Below are positions 34,828 through 43,593 of a DNA stretch of 64,000 nucleotides, in pieces. Each line of letters starts with the position of its first letter. The first letter of the stretch is position 1. A program made the position numbers and the translations under genes. Source of the stretch: Rossellomorea aquimaris (GTDB taxonomy: Bacteria > Bacillota > Bacilli > Bacillales > Bacillaceae_B); the NCBI RefSeq assembly GCF_000935355.1, contig NZ_JXZC01000003.1, positions 1 through 64,000 on the forward strand, in the 5' to 3' direction. The notes under the pieces were generated by a model that had not been told where the DNA came from, searched no databases, and saw only the letters and a list, made by a program, of their open reading frames with translations.

Positions 34828-35679
34828 ATGAAAATCATGCGCACTGTCCTTATGATCATTCTCGTATTTTTTGTTGCAACAACTGGTATCCATGCTGAAA
34901 ATAGCCCTAAAAAAGCAGATGACAAAGCACCGAAAACAACGGAGAAAGCTCCGCAAGCAAGTGAAGATACCAGTGTGAAGGTCCCGAATTCGGTTTTAAA
35001 TATCGCCAAGGAAAATACGTATCCCAATTCTACACAGGATCAACCGTATCTTCAACCGAGCGAATGGTCTCAGGAATTAATTGAAACATCTAATGTCAAA
35101 ATTGAAAATCCGAACCTGATTCGCATTCTTAACGAATCCACGATGAATAAAGCACCGACGATTGGATTACGTGCAACCATCTATTTAGGTGAATGGCCAT
35201 TAAATTATGCCTCAACGGAGACTTCTCCAAATTGGGAGTATCAGAAGGTCAACACGAACTATTTCGATAATCGTGGCGGAAAATCCAACTATCAAATTCA
35301 TTACGTTCAAGAAGCACAAAAAGTTGTGAAGGGCGGGCTCACGGCAAAAGTTCCGCATGCAGAAGATGTGGAGAAAATGATGCTCATCAAAGCCATGGAT
35401 AAATCCAAACTGCCACTCGCATTCCAAACCATCGTTGGAGCAGGAACGAAGAAGGATCAGGTGTACAATATTTCACCGAAACGACTTGGTTACCTATACG
35501 CCTATGCACCGGCGATTAATGAAAAAGGAAAAGTAACCTACGGTGAAGTGTTCCTTGTGATGAAGGGTACAAAACGCTCCATCGTCGTGAAAAACGTAAC
35601 TTCCCAAGGAGTCGGAGCGTTTATTCCCATCCAGGATCACGTACATTTCGGCTTCATGGCAAGCGAAACACCTAGATAA
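34828..35679 (+). CDS. yfkD: YfkD-family secreted protein
   Basis: The 283-residue protein begins with a signal peptide (MRTVLMIILVFFVATTGIHA), then a low-complexity Lys/Thr/Ala/Pro segment to about residue 50 and a conserved YfkD domain with EWSQELIETSNVKIENPNLI. Function is unknown in B. subtilis, where it also neighbours chaA and yfkAB. The ATG follows AAAGGAGTT; the frame from 34810 has no extra support. A terminator follows. Confidence 0.88.
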   Translation: MKIMRTVLMIILVFFVATTGIHAENSPKKADDKAPKTTEKAPQASEDTSVKVPNSVLNIAKENTYPNSTQDQPYLQPSEWSQELIETSNVKIENPNLIRILNESTMNKAPTIGLRATIYLGEWPLNYASTETSPNWEYQKVNTNYFDNRGGKSNYQIHYVQEAQKVVKGGLTAKVPHAEDVEKMMLIKAMDKSKLPLAFQTIVGAGTKKDQVYNISPKRLGYLYAYAPAINEKGKVTYGEVFLVMKGTKRSIVVKNVTSQGVGAFIPIQDHVHFGFMASETPR

Positions 35680-35686
35680 ATGTTTG

Positions 35687-35731
35687 AAGAAGAGTGAAGT
35701 GGGGTAAACCTTAATTTCACTCTTTTATTAT
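35687..35731 (+). terminator. terminator of yfkD
   Basis: AAGAGTGAA and TTCACTCTT arms are followed by a T-rich tract. Confidence 0.75.
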
Positions 35732-35739
35732 TTTCTTTG

Positions 35740-35751
35740 ATATGTTATAAT
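35740..35751 (+). promoter_or_regulatory. extended -10 element of the 61-residue gene
   Basis: ATGTTATAAT contains a TGN-TATAAT extended -10 at 35743-35751; the -35 region is weak. Confidence 0.55.
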
Positions 35752-35784
35752 AATTAGAATATTCAGAATTGAAGGAGGGATATC

Positions 35785-35970
35785 ATGGAGTATCTACTTA
35801 TTTTTGGTGGGATCCTGATTGCGTACACGGCAATGAGAATTTGGTTCGGAGCGAAAAGGGCTAAAGTATATGCCGAAAGCCTCAAAAATCAAAACTATAA
35901 CTCAATGGACCCAGTACTACAGAAGATTGATCAACCCGTGAAAGAAAATAACCGCGGCCCAATCGGATAA
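35785..35970 (+). CDS. 61-residue single-span membrane protein
   Basis: An N-terminal hydrophobic span (EYLLIFGGILIAYTAMRIW) precedes a basic, then polar tail ending NNRGPIG. GAAGGAGGGATATC gives an ideal start, and a perfect terminator follows the stop. No family was recognised; its place beside yfkD is noted. Confidence 0.7.
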   Translation: MEYLLIFGGILIAYTAMRIWFGAKRAKVYAESLKNQNYNSMDPVLQKIDQPVKENNRGPIG

Positions 35971-36010
35971 AAGCACACCGGATGAATGTCCGTTGTGCTT
36001 TCTTTTTTTT
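35971..36010 (+). terminator. terminator of the 61-residue gene
   Basis: AAAGCACACCGGA and TCCGTTGTGCTTT arms are followed by eight T residues. Confidence 0.9.
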
Positions 36011-36017
36011 GTTTGGA

Positions 36018-36065
36018 GAGGGACGGACCTTGGGTTTGGGAATGTGATATTTAGGGACGGACCTT
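36018..36065 (+). repeat. two direct GGGACGGACCTT elements
   Basis: GAGGGACGGACCTT at 36018-36031 and AGGGACGGACCTT at 36053-36065 lie in the same orientation without an inverted partner. Confidence 0.75.
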
Positions 36066-36148
36066 GTGCTGGGGAAGAAGGGCTATTTTAGTGGCATGTT
36101 TGAAATGGGTATTTGGTGTAATGATAAGAAATCAGATCCCGGTTTTCA

Positions 36149-36187
36149 TAAAAAAGCCCAAATCCATAATAGATTTGAGCTTTTACA
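36149..36187 (-). terminator. terminator of yfkAB
   Basis: On the minus strand AGCTCAAATC pairs with GATTTGGGCT and is followed by six T residues. Confidence 0.88.
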
Positions 36188-36193
36188 CTGTTT

Positions 36194-37321
36194 TTATCGG
36201 GAAATCTTCGCTTCACGCTTCGAAAAGTCAACATCTTCATAGTACATAGACTTCACCAGGACGTTCGGTCCAAGGCAGCGGGCCATAGGGCAGTGACAGT
36301 TCAACTCTTTCGCAAGAGGCTGTTCTTTCCACTTTTCAAAAATGGCAGGAAGCGCATCCTTTGTTATATTTCCAAGTGGTGGTGTGTCGCCGAAGTCAGT
36401 GACGATGACATCACCGGTGAAAATATTGACGTTTAGGCGGGAACGGCCGTCGGGATCATTACGGACGCTGACATTTTTAGCGGCATAGAGTTCCGTCAGA
36501 AAATTCAAGTCTTCTTGTGAAGAGCTGCATGGATAAAATGGCAGTGTTCCAAACAGCATCCACACATTTTCATCACGATAGGACAGAATATTTCTGATTG
36601 CTTGCCTGGTTTCTTCCAATGAAAGAGTTTCAAGGCTTGACGCGAAATCCGACGGGTACATTGGGTGAATTTCGTGACGGCCACACTTCATTTCGTCTAC
36701 TACCTGACGATGGATTTTCTCCAGGTAGGGCAGGGTGTTTTTATTCAACATGGTTTCGGCCGATACGAGCACTCCCCGCTCAGATAGGGCGCGGCTGTTT
36801 TCAATCATGCGGTCAAAGAGTTTACGGCGCTGCTCCCTCGTTGGCTTCCGTTCCATATTGGCAAAGCCGACATCGATGAACTCATCAATCGTTCCCCAGT
36901 TATGTGAGATGTGCAGGACATCCAGGTAAGGGGCAATCAATAAATACCGGTCCAGATCCAGAGTCAGATTGGAGTTGATTTGGGTATGTACGCCTCTCGC
37001 ATGTGCATACTTGAGTAAGGGCATTACATAATTTTCAACGGATTTCTTGGACATCATCGGCTCTCCGCCGGTAATACTAAGGGAACGAAGTGTTTTAATA
37101 TCGTCGAGCTTCTCGAGAATCATTTCAATGGGAAGGGCGCTTGGATCCTTCGGCGAGAGGGTATAACCGACGGCGCAATGTTCACATCTCATGTTACAGA
37201 GCGTTGTGGTAGTGAATTCTATATTGGAAAGCGTGATATCACCATGCTGATCCACATCTAAGTAAGCCTCCCAAGGATCATGGTCAATCGACATTTTCTT
37301 GGAGAGAAGGTCAGTTTTCAT
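36194..37321 (-). CDS. yfkAB: radical SAM protein YfkAB
   Basis: The 375-residue radical SAM enzyme carries the cluster motif CNMRCEHC (Cys42, Cys46, Cys49), the SAM-binding SITGGEPMMS, and a C-terminal CHCPMARC (Cys342, 344, 349) that could hold a second cluster. This is the YfkAB family; in B. subtilis it is split or frameshifted in some annotations as yfkA and yfkB, whereas here it is one intact frame. Function is unknown. AAAGGAGC precedes the ATG. Confidence 0.88.
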   Translation of the reverse strand: MKTDLLSKKMSIDHDPWEAYLDVDQHGDITLSNIEFTTTTLCNMRCEHCAVGYTLSPKDPSALPIEMILEKLDDIKTLRSLSITGGEPMMSKKSVENYVMPLLKYAHARGVHTQINSNLTLDLDRYLLIAPYLDVLHISHNWGTIDEFIDVGFANMERKPTREQRRKLFDRMIENSRALSERGVLVSAETMLNKNTLPYLEKIHRQVVDEMKCGRHEIHPMYPSDFASSLETLSLEETRQAIRNILSYRDENVWMLFGTLPFYPCSSSQEDLNFLTELYAAKNVSVRNDPDGRSRLNVNIFTGDVIVTDFGDTPPLGNITKDALPAIFEKWKEQPLAKELNCHCPMARCLGPNVLVKSMYYEDVDFSKREAKISR

Positions 37322-37436
37322 TCGTAAAAGCTCCTTTATGTTTAAGTCACCTATTCATTATTGAGAAACGCCCAGCCCTTGTCAATCCGAAAGTTATTGG
37401 TTACCATAGTAAACGTATTGAAAGGAGAGAGAACTC

Positions 37437-37619
37437 TTGGGTAAAGCTATCAACGATAAAGACTCACAAGTGAGCTATTTAAAACAGCGCCTTAACCTAT
37501 TCGTCGACGTTCTGGACTCAATCGATCCCGAACAAGCTGACATTGACGATATCGATCGCCTGATCGCCATGATCGATGATATAGAAGTGAAATGCGAGCA
37601 ATTTAAGAAAAGTGAGTAG
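37437..37619 (+). CDS. 60-residue acidic protein, SE1561-like
   Basis: The helical, acidic protein (SYLKQRLNLFVDVLDSIDPE, IDDIDRLIAMIDDIE) looks like the SE1561 family of small Firmicute proteins. It starts with TTG seven bases after AAAGGAGAG. It sits between yfkAB and pdaA, the place of yfjT in B. subtilis; equivalence was not checked. A palindromic GGGACGGACC hairpin follows and could act as its 3' end. Confidence 0.65.
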   Translation: MGKAINDKDSQVSYLKQRLNLFVDVLDSIDPEQADIDDIDRLIAMIDDIEVKCEQFKKSE

Positions 37620-37647
37620 GAGTCCTGGATGGGGCTCTTATTTTTTT

Positions 37648-37681
37648 GAGGGACGGACCTTCCTTGGAAGGTCCGTCCCTC
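37648..37681. repeat. perfect GGGACGGACC palindrome, 34 bp
   Basis: GAGGGACGGACCTTCC and GGAAGGTCCGTCCCTC are perfect 16-bp arms with a two-base loop, preceded by seven T residues. It may stabilise or end the upstream mRNA. Confidence 0.92.
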
Positions 37682-37784
37682 CATCTTATGCAGTCAATAA
37701 GACAAGCATGCACAAGCAGGAAATCTCCGCTTAAACGTCAAACTTTAATAAAAACATCCATTGTTAAAGGAGCGACTCATCCCC

Positions 37785-38231
37785 ATGATCATCACACCCA
37801 TCGAAAAACACCAATGCGAGCAGGCCAAAGACGTGATCCTGTCCGGCTTCCTTGAACGGTTCGGCTTCATCGATCACACCTTGAATCCCGATATTCATGA
37901 CATATCCGTAGAGTATGACGGCACGCAGCATCATTTTTTTGTAGGAAAAGAGGGCGACGACATCATCTGTACAGGAGCGATTCGAAAAGAATCAGACGAG
38001 ACGTATCAGATTGTAAGAATGTCAGTCCAATCCTCATACAGGAAACGCGGTCTCGGCCGCATCATGCTTAAATTTCTGGAAGAAAAAGCTTATTCTCTCG
38101 GTGCACGCACACTCATTCTCGAAACCAACAAGCACTGGGCGGATGCGATTCGATTTTACCAAAAGAACGGATATATCCATAAGGAAGAAGATGAGGTTTC
38201 CTGTTATTTCGAGAAGGAAATTCCATTGTGA
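37785..38231 (+). CDS. GNAT acetyltransferase
   Basis: The 148-residue protein has the acetyl-CoA loop YRKRGLGRIMLKFLEEKA and the late LETNKHWADAIRFYQKNGY motif. The substrate is unknown. The ATG is 12 bases after AAAGGAG; a TTG at 37761 is an alternative but would place that binding site inside the gene. It is close to, but apparently separate from, the fumarase gene. Confidence 0.75.
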   Translation: MIITPIEKHQCEQAKDVILSGFLERFGFIDHTLNPDIHDISVEYDGTQHHFFVGKEGDDIICTGAIRKESDETYQIVRMSVQSSYRKRGLGRIMLKFLEEKAYSLGARTLILETNKHWADAIRFYQKNGYIHKEEDEVSCYFEKEIPL

Positions 38232-38238
38232 AATCCCT

Positions 38239-38266
38239 TTCAATCTTAATCTTATAGGAGTATAAT
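38239..38266 (+). promoter_or_regulatory. possible promoter of the fumarase gene
   Basis: TTCAAT and TATAAT are separated by 16 bases, 50 bases before the fumarase start. Confidence 0.5.
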
Positions 38267-38315
38267 GATGTATGAAAATTAAGACTGTTTTTGAGATCTT
38301 TAGAGGGGGAGAACG

Positions 38316-39872
38316 ATGAATAAAGAGACATTACAGCAAAGTATGTACGATTTGATTGTGGAAACTTCCACGAACCTGCCAAAGGATGTACGACGTGCGA
38401 TCCGCTCGGCGAAAGCCCGTGAGAACGCTGGAACACGAGCGGCGATGAGTCTGGACACGATTTCAAATAACGTAAAGATGGCGGATGACAATGTATCACC
38501 GATTTGTCAGGATACAGGACTTCCGACTTTTAAAATAAAAACACCCGTCGGCGTGAATCAGCTTGAAATCAAAGAAGCGATCTATGCTGCCATGGTACAG
38601 GCGACGAAGGACGGGAAGCTTCGTCCAAACTCCGTTGATTCATTGACTGGGGCAAACTCTGGAGACAATCTTGGCTTAGGGACTCCGGTCATCAAGTTTG
38701 AGCAGTGGGAAAAGGATTATATCGATGCACGCCTGATCTTAAAGGGCGGCGGTTGTGAAAATAAAAACATTCAGTACAGCCTTCCGTGTGAGCTAGAAGG
38801 ACTGGGCCGTGCCGGACGTGATCTGGACGGAATCCGTAAATGCGTGATGCATTCTGTTTATCAGGCACAGGGACAAGGCTGCAGCGCCGGATTCATCGGA
38901 GTTGGAATCGGTGGGGACCGTTCTTCGGGCTATGATCTGGCAAAAGAACAACTATTCCGTTCCGTTGATGATGTGAATGCGAATGAAGATCTTCGCAAGT
39001 TAGAAGAGTATGTAATGGAAAATGCAAATGAGCTTGGAATCGGAACCATGGGATTCGGCGGTGAAACGACGCTTCTTGGGTGTAAGGTTGGAGTGATGAA
39101 CCGTATTCCTGCAAGCTTCTTCGTATCCGTTGCGTATAACTGCTGGGCATTCCGTCGCTTAGGTGTGAAGCTTGATGTGAATTCAGGTGCGATCGACGAA
39201 TGGTTCTACCAGGAAGGCGAAAAGATCGACTTGACGCAAGGTTCTGAAGCTGAGCTTGAAACGGCAGCAGCTTCATCCGGTGAACAGCCAAACGTTGTGG
39301 TACTTCAAGCTCCGATCACGGAAGAGAAAATCCGTGAGCTGAAAGTGGGAGACGTGGTTCAAATCAACGGCCGCATGTACACTGGACGTGACGCGATACA
39401 CAAACACTTGAGTGAGAATGATGCGCCAGTGGATCTTGATGGACAAGTCATCTATCACTGTGGTCCGGTCATGCTGAAGGACGATGAAGGGAACTGGCAC
39501 GTGAAAGCTGCCGGTCCGACGACATCGATTCGTGAGGAGCCTTATCAAGGGGATATCATGAAGAGATTCGGCATCCGCGCCGTCATCGGGAAAGGCGGAA
39601 TGGGTCCGAAAACACTTGCTGCCCTGAAAGATCATGGCGGTGTTTACCTGAATGCAATCGGTGGAGCGGCGCAGTACTACGCAGATTGTATCAAGGGCGT
39701 AGACGGTGTGGATCTGATGCAGTTCGGTATTCCTGAAGCCATGTGGCACCTGAATGTGGAAGGCTTCACGGCCGTTGTGACTATGGATTCCCATGGTAAC
39801 AGCCTTCATGAAGAAGTGGATAAATCGTCATTGGAAAAATTAGCTCAGTTTAAAGATCCTGTTTTTAAATAA
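38316..39872 (+). CDS. fumA: class I fumarate hydratase ([4Fe-4S])
   Basis: The 518-residue single-chain enzyme interconverts fumarate and malate. The N-terminal part has SPICQDTGLPTF (Cys64), GCSAGFIGVGIGGDR (Cys189) and GGETTLLGCKVG (Cys256); these three cysteines are the likely cluster ligands. The C-terminal part (GRMYTGRDAIHKHL, GPTTSIREEPY, GKGGMGPKT) is the fused beta domain. B. subtilis uses the iron-free class II enzyme (CitG), so this oxygen-sensitive type is notable, although Geobacillus has one. AGAGGGGGAG precedes the ATG. L-tartrate dehydratase is a less likely alternative. Confidence 0.88.
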   Translation: MNKETLQQSMYDLIVETSTNLPKDVRRAIRSAKARENAGTRAAMSLDTISNNVKMADDNVSPICQDTGLPTFKIKTPVGVNQLEIKEAIYAAMVQATKDGKLRPNSVDSLTGANSGDNLGLGTPVIKFEQWEKDYIDARLILKGGGCENKNIQYSLPCELEGLGRAGRDLDGIRKCVMHSVYQAQGQGCSAGFIGVGIGGDRSSGYDLAKEQLFRSVDDVNANEDLRKLEEYVMENANELGIGTMGFGGETTLLGCKVGVMNRIPASFFVSVAYNCWAFRRLGVKLDVNSGAIDEWFYQEGEKIDLTQGSEAELETAAASSGEQPNVVVLQAPITEEKIRELKVGDVVQINGRMYTGRDAIHKHLSENDAPVDLDGQVIYHCGPVMLKDDEGNWHVKAAGPTTSIREEPYQGDIMKRFGIRAVIGKGGMGPKTLAALKDHGGVYLNAIGGAAQYYADCIKGVDGVDLMQFGIPEAMWHLNVEGFTAVVTMDSHGNSLHEEVDKSSLEKLAQFKDPVFK

Positions 39873-39882
39873 ATGAAAAGGG

Positions 39883-39914
39883 ACCACCTCGTTATGATGC
39901 GGGGTGGTTTTTCT
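39883..39914 (+). terminator. terminator of the fumarase gene
   Basis: ACCACC and GGGTGGT arms are followed by a T-rich tract. Confidence 0.8.
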
Positions 39915-39993
39915 ATTGGGTATTTATGTTAAAATATGAAACCATAAAGACATGGTTTTCGTATTACATACAAACAGGATCTGGAGGGCTACG

Positions 39994-40557
39994 ATGATTT
40001 TCAATAAATTAGTGAGCATGTTGTTTCTTTCCTTGATGATGTTCTTAACAGGATGTGCAAGCACTGGTGAAAAGTCGAATATCACTTCAATAGAAGATGT
40101 GAACGTTGATACGTTAAAAGAAAACAGCGGAACCTATGTCGGGGATAACTCCAAGGTCAGTGCGATCCTTCAGGAATTGCCCGGTGGAGAAACCATTCAG
40201 GAAATCGATCTTTCAGGAGAAATGGTGAAGGTGACCTATGGAAAAGAAGGGAGCCTTTCTCAAAATGACGTGGATGAATTTTGGTTTGATGGTAACCATG
40301 CCGATAAGAAGAACTTTTATTACAACGCCATCTACCTGACCCTTCTCGTTCCGAATGCCCAAGAATATCACTTTCAAATAGACGAATCCTTGGTATCCGT
40401 CTCAAGGGACAAAATGGTCAAGAACCTCCAAGATGAATTTGAAGAATTCCCAACGGGAGAGGCCATCTGGGACAAAAAAGCCGTATCTGAATTTATCGAT
40501 GAACATAACGGAAAACTAACAGAAATGGCAACGAAGTATCAGACGTTTTTTGAGTAG
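39994..40557 (+). CDS. DUF4825-like lipoprotein
   Basis: The 187-residue protein has a signal peptide and lipobox FLTGC (Cys about 18), so it is a membrane-anchored lipoprotein. The segment ENSGTYVGDNSKVSAILQELP is typical of DUF4825 proteins. The ATG follows GGAGGG; the frame from 39952 is not needed. Function is unknown. A lone GGGACGGACCTT element begins at its stop codon. Confidence 0.75.
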   Translation: MIFNKLVSMLFLSLMMFLTGCASTGEKSNITSIEDVNVDTLKENSGTYVGDNSKVSAILQELPGGETIQEIDLSGEMVKVTYGKEGSLSQNDVDEFWFDGNHADKKNFYYNAIYLTLLVPNAQEYHFQIDESLVSVSRDKMVKNLQDEFEEFPTGEAIWDKKAVSEFIDEHNGKLTEMATKYQTFFE

Positions 40558-40570
40558 AGGGACGGACCTT
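40557..40570 (+). repeat. single GAGGGACGGACCTT element
   Basis: One half-element overlapping the last base of the DUF4825 gene stop codon. The rest of the gap to pdaA shows no other recognisable structure. Confidence 0.7.
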
Positions 40571-40817
40571 TAGAGCGGATTTGTTCACAATTTTTGCGCA
40601 AAAAAGTAATGGAAGTTATGCGAAAACTGTTAATAGTAAGTTTTGATGATGCCGCAACAAACATTATAAAGTGCCGCACTAAGCCGTATTAACCACCAAG
40701 AAGGCGATACCAAGAGAAAATCCATATATTACATCCATTTATGGATACTTTTAGTACACATGAATCCTCCACGTTCTCAAAAACTAAGGGAAACGGATGT
40801 GAAAGAAGGGTTCAATA

Positions 40818-41594
40818 TTGCGAAATACACTAAAAGTGTTACTTATAGCTTCAATCTTAGTATTGCTCATTCCAGCACAAGCCTATGCAGTTTCAAATAA
40901 CCCGATTGGCTGGGGATTCAAGAAGAGCCAGAATGAAGTCCCTGCAGAAGCAGGTGCCCAGCATGATCAACTCCTTGATAAATATGATGCGTTTTACAAG
41001 GGATCACCGGATAAAAAAATCCTGTATCTGACCTTTGATAACGGATATGAAAATGGCTACACAGGGCAGATCCTCGATGTGTTGAAAAAGGAAAAAGTAC
41101 CAGCCACCTTCTTTGTGACGGGTCACTACTTACTTAGCGCTGAAGACCTTGTCAAGCGAATGGTGAAAGAAGGGCATATCGTCGGGAACCATTCCTGGCA
41201 TCACCCGGACTTTACGGCAAGCTCCGATCAGAAAATCCGGGAAGAGCTTCAAAAAGTAAAAGTGAAAACAAAGGAACTGACCGGACAAAAAGAAATGAAA
41301 TATTTGCGGCCGCCAAGAGGTGTATTCTCTGAACGCACGCTGCAAATTGCGAAAGAAGAAGGGTACACCCACGTTTTCTGGTCCCTCGCCTTCATCGATT
41401 GGAAAACCGATCAGCAAAGAGGCTGGCAATACTCCTATGACAACATCATGGCCCAGGCCCATCCAGGTGCCATCATCCTTCTGCACTCCGTCTCCAAAGA
41501 CAACGCAGACGCCATGGAAAAAGCGATAAAAGACCTCAAAAAAAGAGGCTACACCTTCAAAAGCCTGGATGAGCATCCAATGATGAAAAAATAG
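40818..41594 (+). CDS. pdaA: polysaccharide deacetylase PdaA (spore cortex)
   Basis: The 258-residue protein has a signal peptide (LKVLLIASILVLLIPAQAYA) and a NodB-type deacetylase domain with LTFDNGYENG, the metal-binding GNHSWHHPDF, RPPRGVFSE and the late GAIILLHS. In B. subtilis PdaA removes acetyl groups during muramic-delta-lactam formation in the spore cortex and is needed for germination, so the host is probably a spore former. The TTG start follows GAAAGAAGGG. The neighbourhood corresponds to yfjS. A nested palindrome begins right after the stop. Confidence 0.88.
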   Translation: MRNTLKVLLIASILVLLIPAQAYAVSNNPIGWGFKKSQNEVPAEAGAQHDQLLDKYDAFYKGSPDKKILYLTFDNGYENGYTGQILDVLKKEKVPATFFVTGHYLLSAEDLVKRMVKEGHIVGNHSWHHPDFTASSDQKIREELQKVKVKTKELTGQKEMKYLRPPRGVFSERTLQIAKEEGYTHVFWSLAFIDWKTDQQRGWQYSYDNIMAQAHPGAIILLHSVSKDNADAMEKAIKDLKKRGYTFKSLDEHPMMKK

Positions 41595-41649
41595 GAGGGA
41601 CGGACCTTCATTCCTAGTACCTGGTACTAGGAATTGAGGTCCGTCCCTC
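41595..41649. repeat. nested palindrome combining two repeat families
   Basis: GAGGGACGGACCT and GGTCCGTCCCTC arms enclose ATTCCTAGTACC and GGTACTAGGAAT, whose centre GTACCTGGTAC is the core of the second family. The element is a continuous 55-bp hairpin starting at the pdaA stop. Confidence 0.9.
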
Positions 41650-41998
41650 AGTACTCTGACAAAGGACATGCTCAATTTTCCTTACAAGGCTGCTTTTGAT
41701 GTATGATGGAAACCCTATCATTAAAGCATTGTGAGTACGAAGTAACATATGCACACCTAATCACAGAAAGAATAGGAAATGAAAACAGCTTCAACCTTCA
41801 ATATTTCCCCTAATACAGTATTTGATTCCAATTCTAAAGAATGAAGTAATGAGAAATGCCTACGGTCAGTGGGTGAAAAGGAAAAGCTTACCTTGATTTA
41901 TACAGTTTGTACTAGGTATGGGGAGTATTTTTTTTAGATCATTCTACTGTATTGGTTCAACTCCATAGTGTGCTATCATTTTAATAATGATACATATT

Positions 41999-42030
41999 CG
42001 TCCTCCTTTTAGGAGGGCGTTTTCTTTTTT
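41999..42030 (+). terminator. terminator-like hairpin in the glycosyltransferase leader
   Basis: CGTCCTCC and GGAGGGCG arms with a five-base loop are followed by a T-rich run. Its place just upstream of a binding site and leader frame suggests attenuation. Confidence 0.65.
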
Positions 42031-42044
42031 ATTAAAGGGTGAGA

Positions 42045-42083
42045 ATGTACGTGTATGTGAATCCTGGCATACTTTTTTTATAA
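42045..42083 (+). CDS. possible 12-residue leader peptide
   Basis: An ATG five bases after AAAGGGTGAG opens a frame reading MYVYVNPGILFL and stops 62 bases before the glycosyltransferase start. A GTCTG/CAGAC hairpin follows. The strong binding site argues for translation, but conservation is unknown. Confidence 0.35.
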   Translation: MYVYVNPGILFL

Positions 42084-42145
42084 GTTCCCGATCGTTGTCT
42101 GTTGGGAAATCAGACTGCATTTTGGGTAAAGGAGGAGTGTTTTTT

Positions 42146-43540
42146 TTGGAAATAGCCATCATCGTGTTTTTCTTTTTAAGTGTGACGTTCCCGGTGCTGC
42201 ATTTATATCATTGTCTACCATTGTTCCGTGATCCCGATGAAAGGTCGAGGCGAAACCCTGCTCTGAAAAAGTGGATGATCGATCATGGGCATGAAGATGA
42301 AAAGGGAATGAGCATTTTGATTCCCTGTTATAACGAAACGGGTATTATCGACACCTCCATTGAGAGCATGAAATCAATGCCTTATTCTCAGATGGAGGTT
42401 GTGTATATAAATGATGGTTCAACGGATGATACAATGGTTTACTTGAATGAACGGCTCAAGTTGAATTCATGTTCCATTGAACCAATCGGTAAGTTGTCTT
42501 ATGAAAAAGTCAAAGGGGTTTACCAATCGGAGCTTTATCCTGATTTCTATGTGGTTGATAAGGAGAACGGGGGAAAAGCGGACGCCTTGAATGCCGGTAT
42601 CGAATACGCGAGCCATGACATCATCATCACATTGGATGCTGATACGATTTTGGCCGATGAAGCATTATCGGCTGTCAATGATGCGTTCGAAGATAAGAAT
42701 GTCGTTGCGGCAGGCGGTATGGTACACGTTTTGCAGGCAAAGACGAATGAAGAATCGAACCGTTTATCTTTAAAACATACAAATATGCTATTGAGGGTGC
42801 AAGTGCTGGATTTCCTTAAAGCCTTTTATATTTCAAAACTATCCCTTGTACGCTTCAGAGCTTTAGCCGTCATATCCGGGGCATTCGGCATTTTCAGGAA
42901 GCAAGCGTTACTCGATGTAGAGGGTTATCGCAAGACAATAGGAGAGGATATCGACATCACCCTCCGTATCCATAGACTAATCGCAAAGCATAAAAACTTA
43001 AGGATCAAGTTCATTTCCGATGCAGTCGGGTACACCGAACTTCCAGAAACATGGAGGGACTTAACCAAGCAGCGGTTACGCTGGCAAAAAGCCTATATCG
43101 ACTGCATCATTCATTTCAGTTCCTTCTTTGGAAAAACGTTATTTACGAAAACCGTTTCTTTCTTTTATATATTTGAAGCGTTTCTGATCGGCACACTTGC
43201 TTCTTATATCATGACAGGAATCGTGATCTACAATATGATCTACGACCCTCAGAATACGTATGTGGATTATCTGTTTTTTTATTTGTTTTGGATATTCTTA
43301 TTTGGTTTCATGTATGACGTGGTCGCGATCCGCCAAGGGAAGCGGTACGGTTTCACCTTCTCTATAAAGGATCATTTCCGCCTGTTTTTTGCGATCCTAT
43401 TTGATATTTTCATCTACCGATTTGTCACGATGTATTTTGTCATGTATGGAAGTATCTCCTATTTCTTCAACAAAAAATGGAACAAGGTGTCCCGGACAGG
43501 ACGGAATTATCATCAGGAAGGCTCTAAACCCGCGGCATAG
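42146..43540 (+). CDS. processive family 2 glycosyltransferase (IcaA/PgaC-like)
   Basis: The 464-residue membrane enzyme starts with one hydrophobic span, then the GT-A domain with ISILIPCYNE-like SILIPCYNET, VYINDGSTDDT, TLDADT (near 164), the acceptor motif GEDIDIT (near 266) and QRLRWQKAY (near 308). Three or four C-terminal spans follow. This is the layout of poly-N-acetylglucosamine and similar exopolysaccharide synthases. The TTG start has GGAGGAGTG seven bases upstream; the much longer frame from 41987 runs through the hairpin and is rejected. It is followed by an LCP protein, consistent with making and anchoring a surface polymer. Confidence 0.8.
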   Translation: MEIAIIVFFFLSVTFPVLHLYHCLPLFRDPDERSRRNPALKKWMIDHGHEDEKGMSILIPCYNETGIIDTSIESMKSMPYSQMEVVYINDGSTDDTMVYLNERLKLNSCSIEPIGKLSYEKVKGVYQSELYPDFYVVDKENGGKADALNAGIEYASHDIIITLDADTILADEALSAVNDAFEDKNVVAAGGMVHVLQAKTNEESNRLSLKHTNMLLRVQVLDFLKAFYISKLSLVRFRALAVISGAFGIFRKQALLDVEGYRKTIGEDIDITLRIHRLIAKHKNLRIKFISDAVGYTELPETWRDLTKQRLRWQKAYIDCIIHFSSFFGKTLFTKTVSFFYIFEAFLIGTLASYIMTGIVIYNMIYDPQNTYVDYLFFYLFWIFLFGFMYDVVAIRQGKRYGFTFSIKDHFRLFFAILFDIFIYRFVTMYFVMYGSISYFFNKKWNKVSRTGRNYHQEGSKPAA

Positions 43541-43593
43541 TCCCAGGCGCTTTTGGAGCCTTGGTGAGCAGGCTTAAGTGTGGAGGACAGATA

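Larger units (their letters stand above)
41650..42145. other. long leader region before the glycosyltransferase gene
   Basis: The first 300 bases show nothing recognisable. Further on lie TTGGTT/TATCAT hexamers with a 16-base spacer at 41952-41979, an inverted repeat TATCATT/AATGATA at 41974-41992, a terminator-like hairpin and a short leader frame. No known riboswitch was recognised. Confidence 0.5.

Noticed and set aside
41987..42145. Longer glycosyltransferase starting at 41987
   Set aside because: It would translate through the hairpin and T-run, and the first 53 residues are not family-like; a TTG with GGAGGAGTG fits better.
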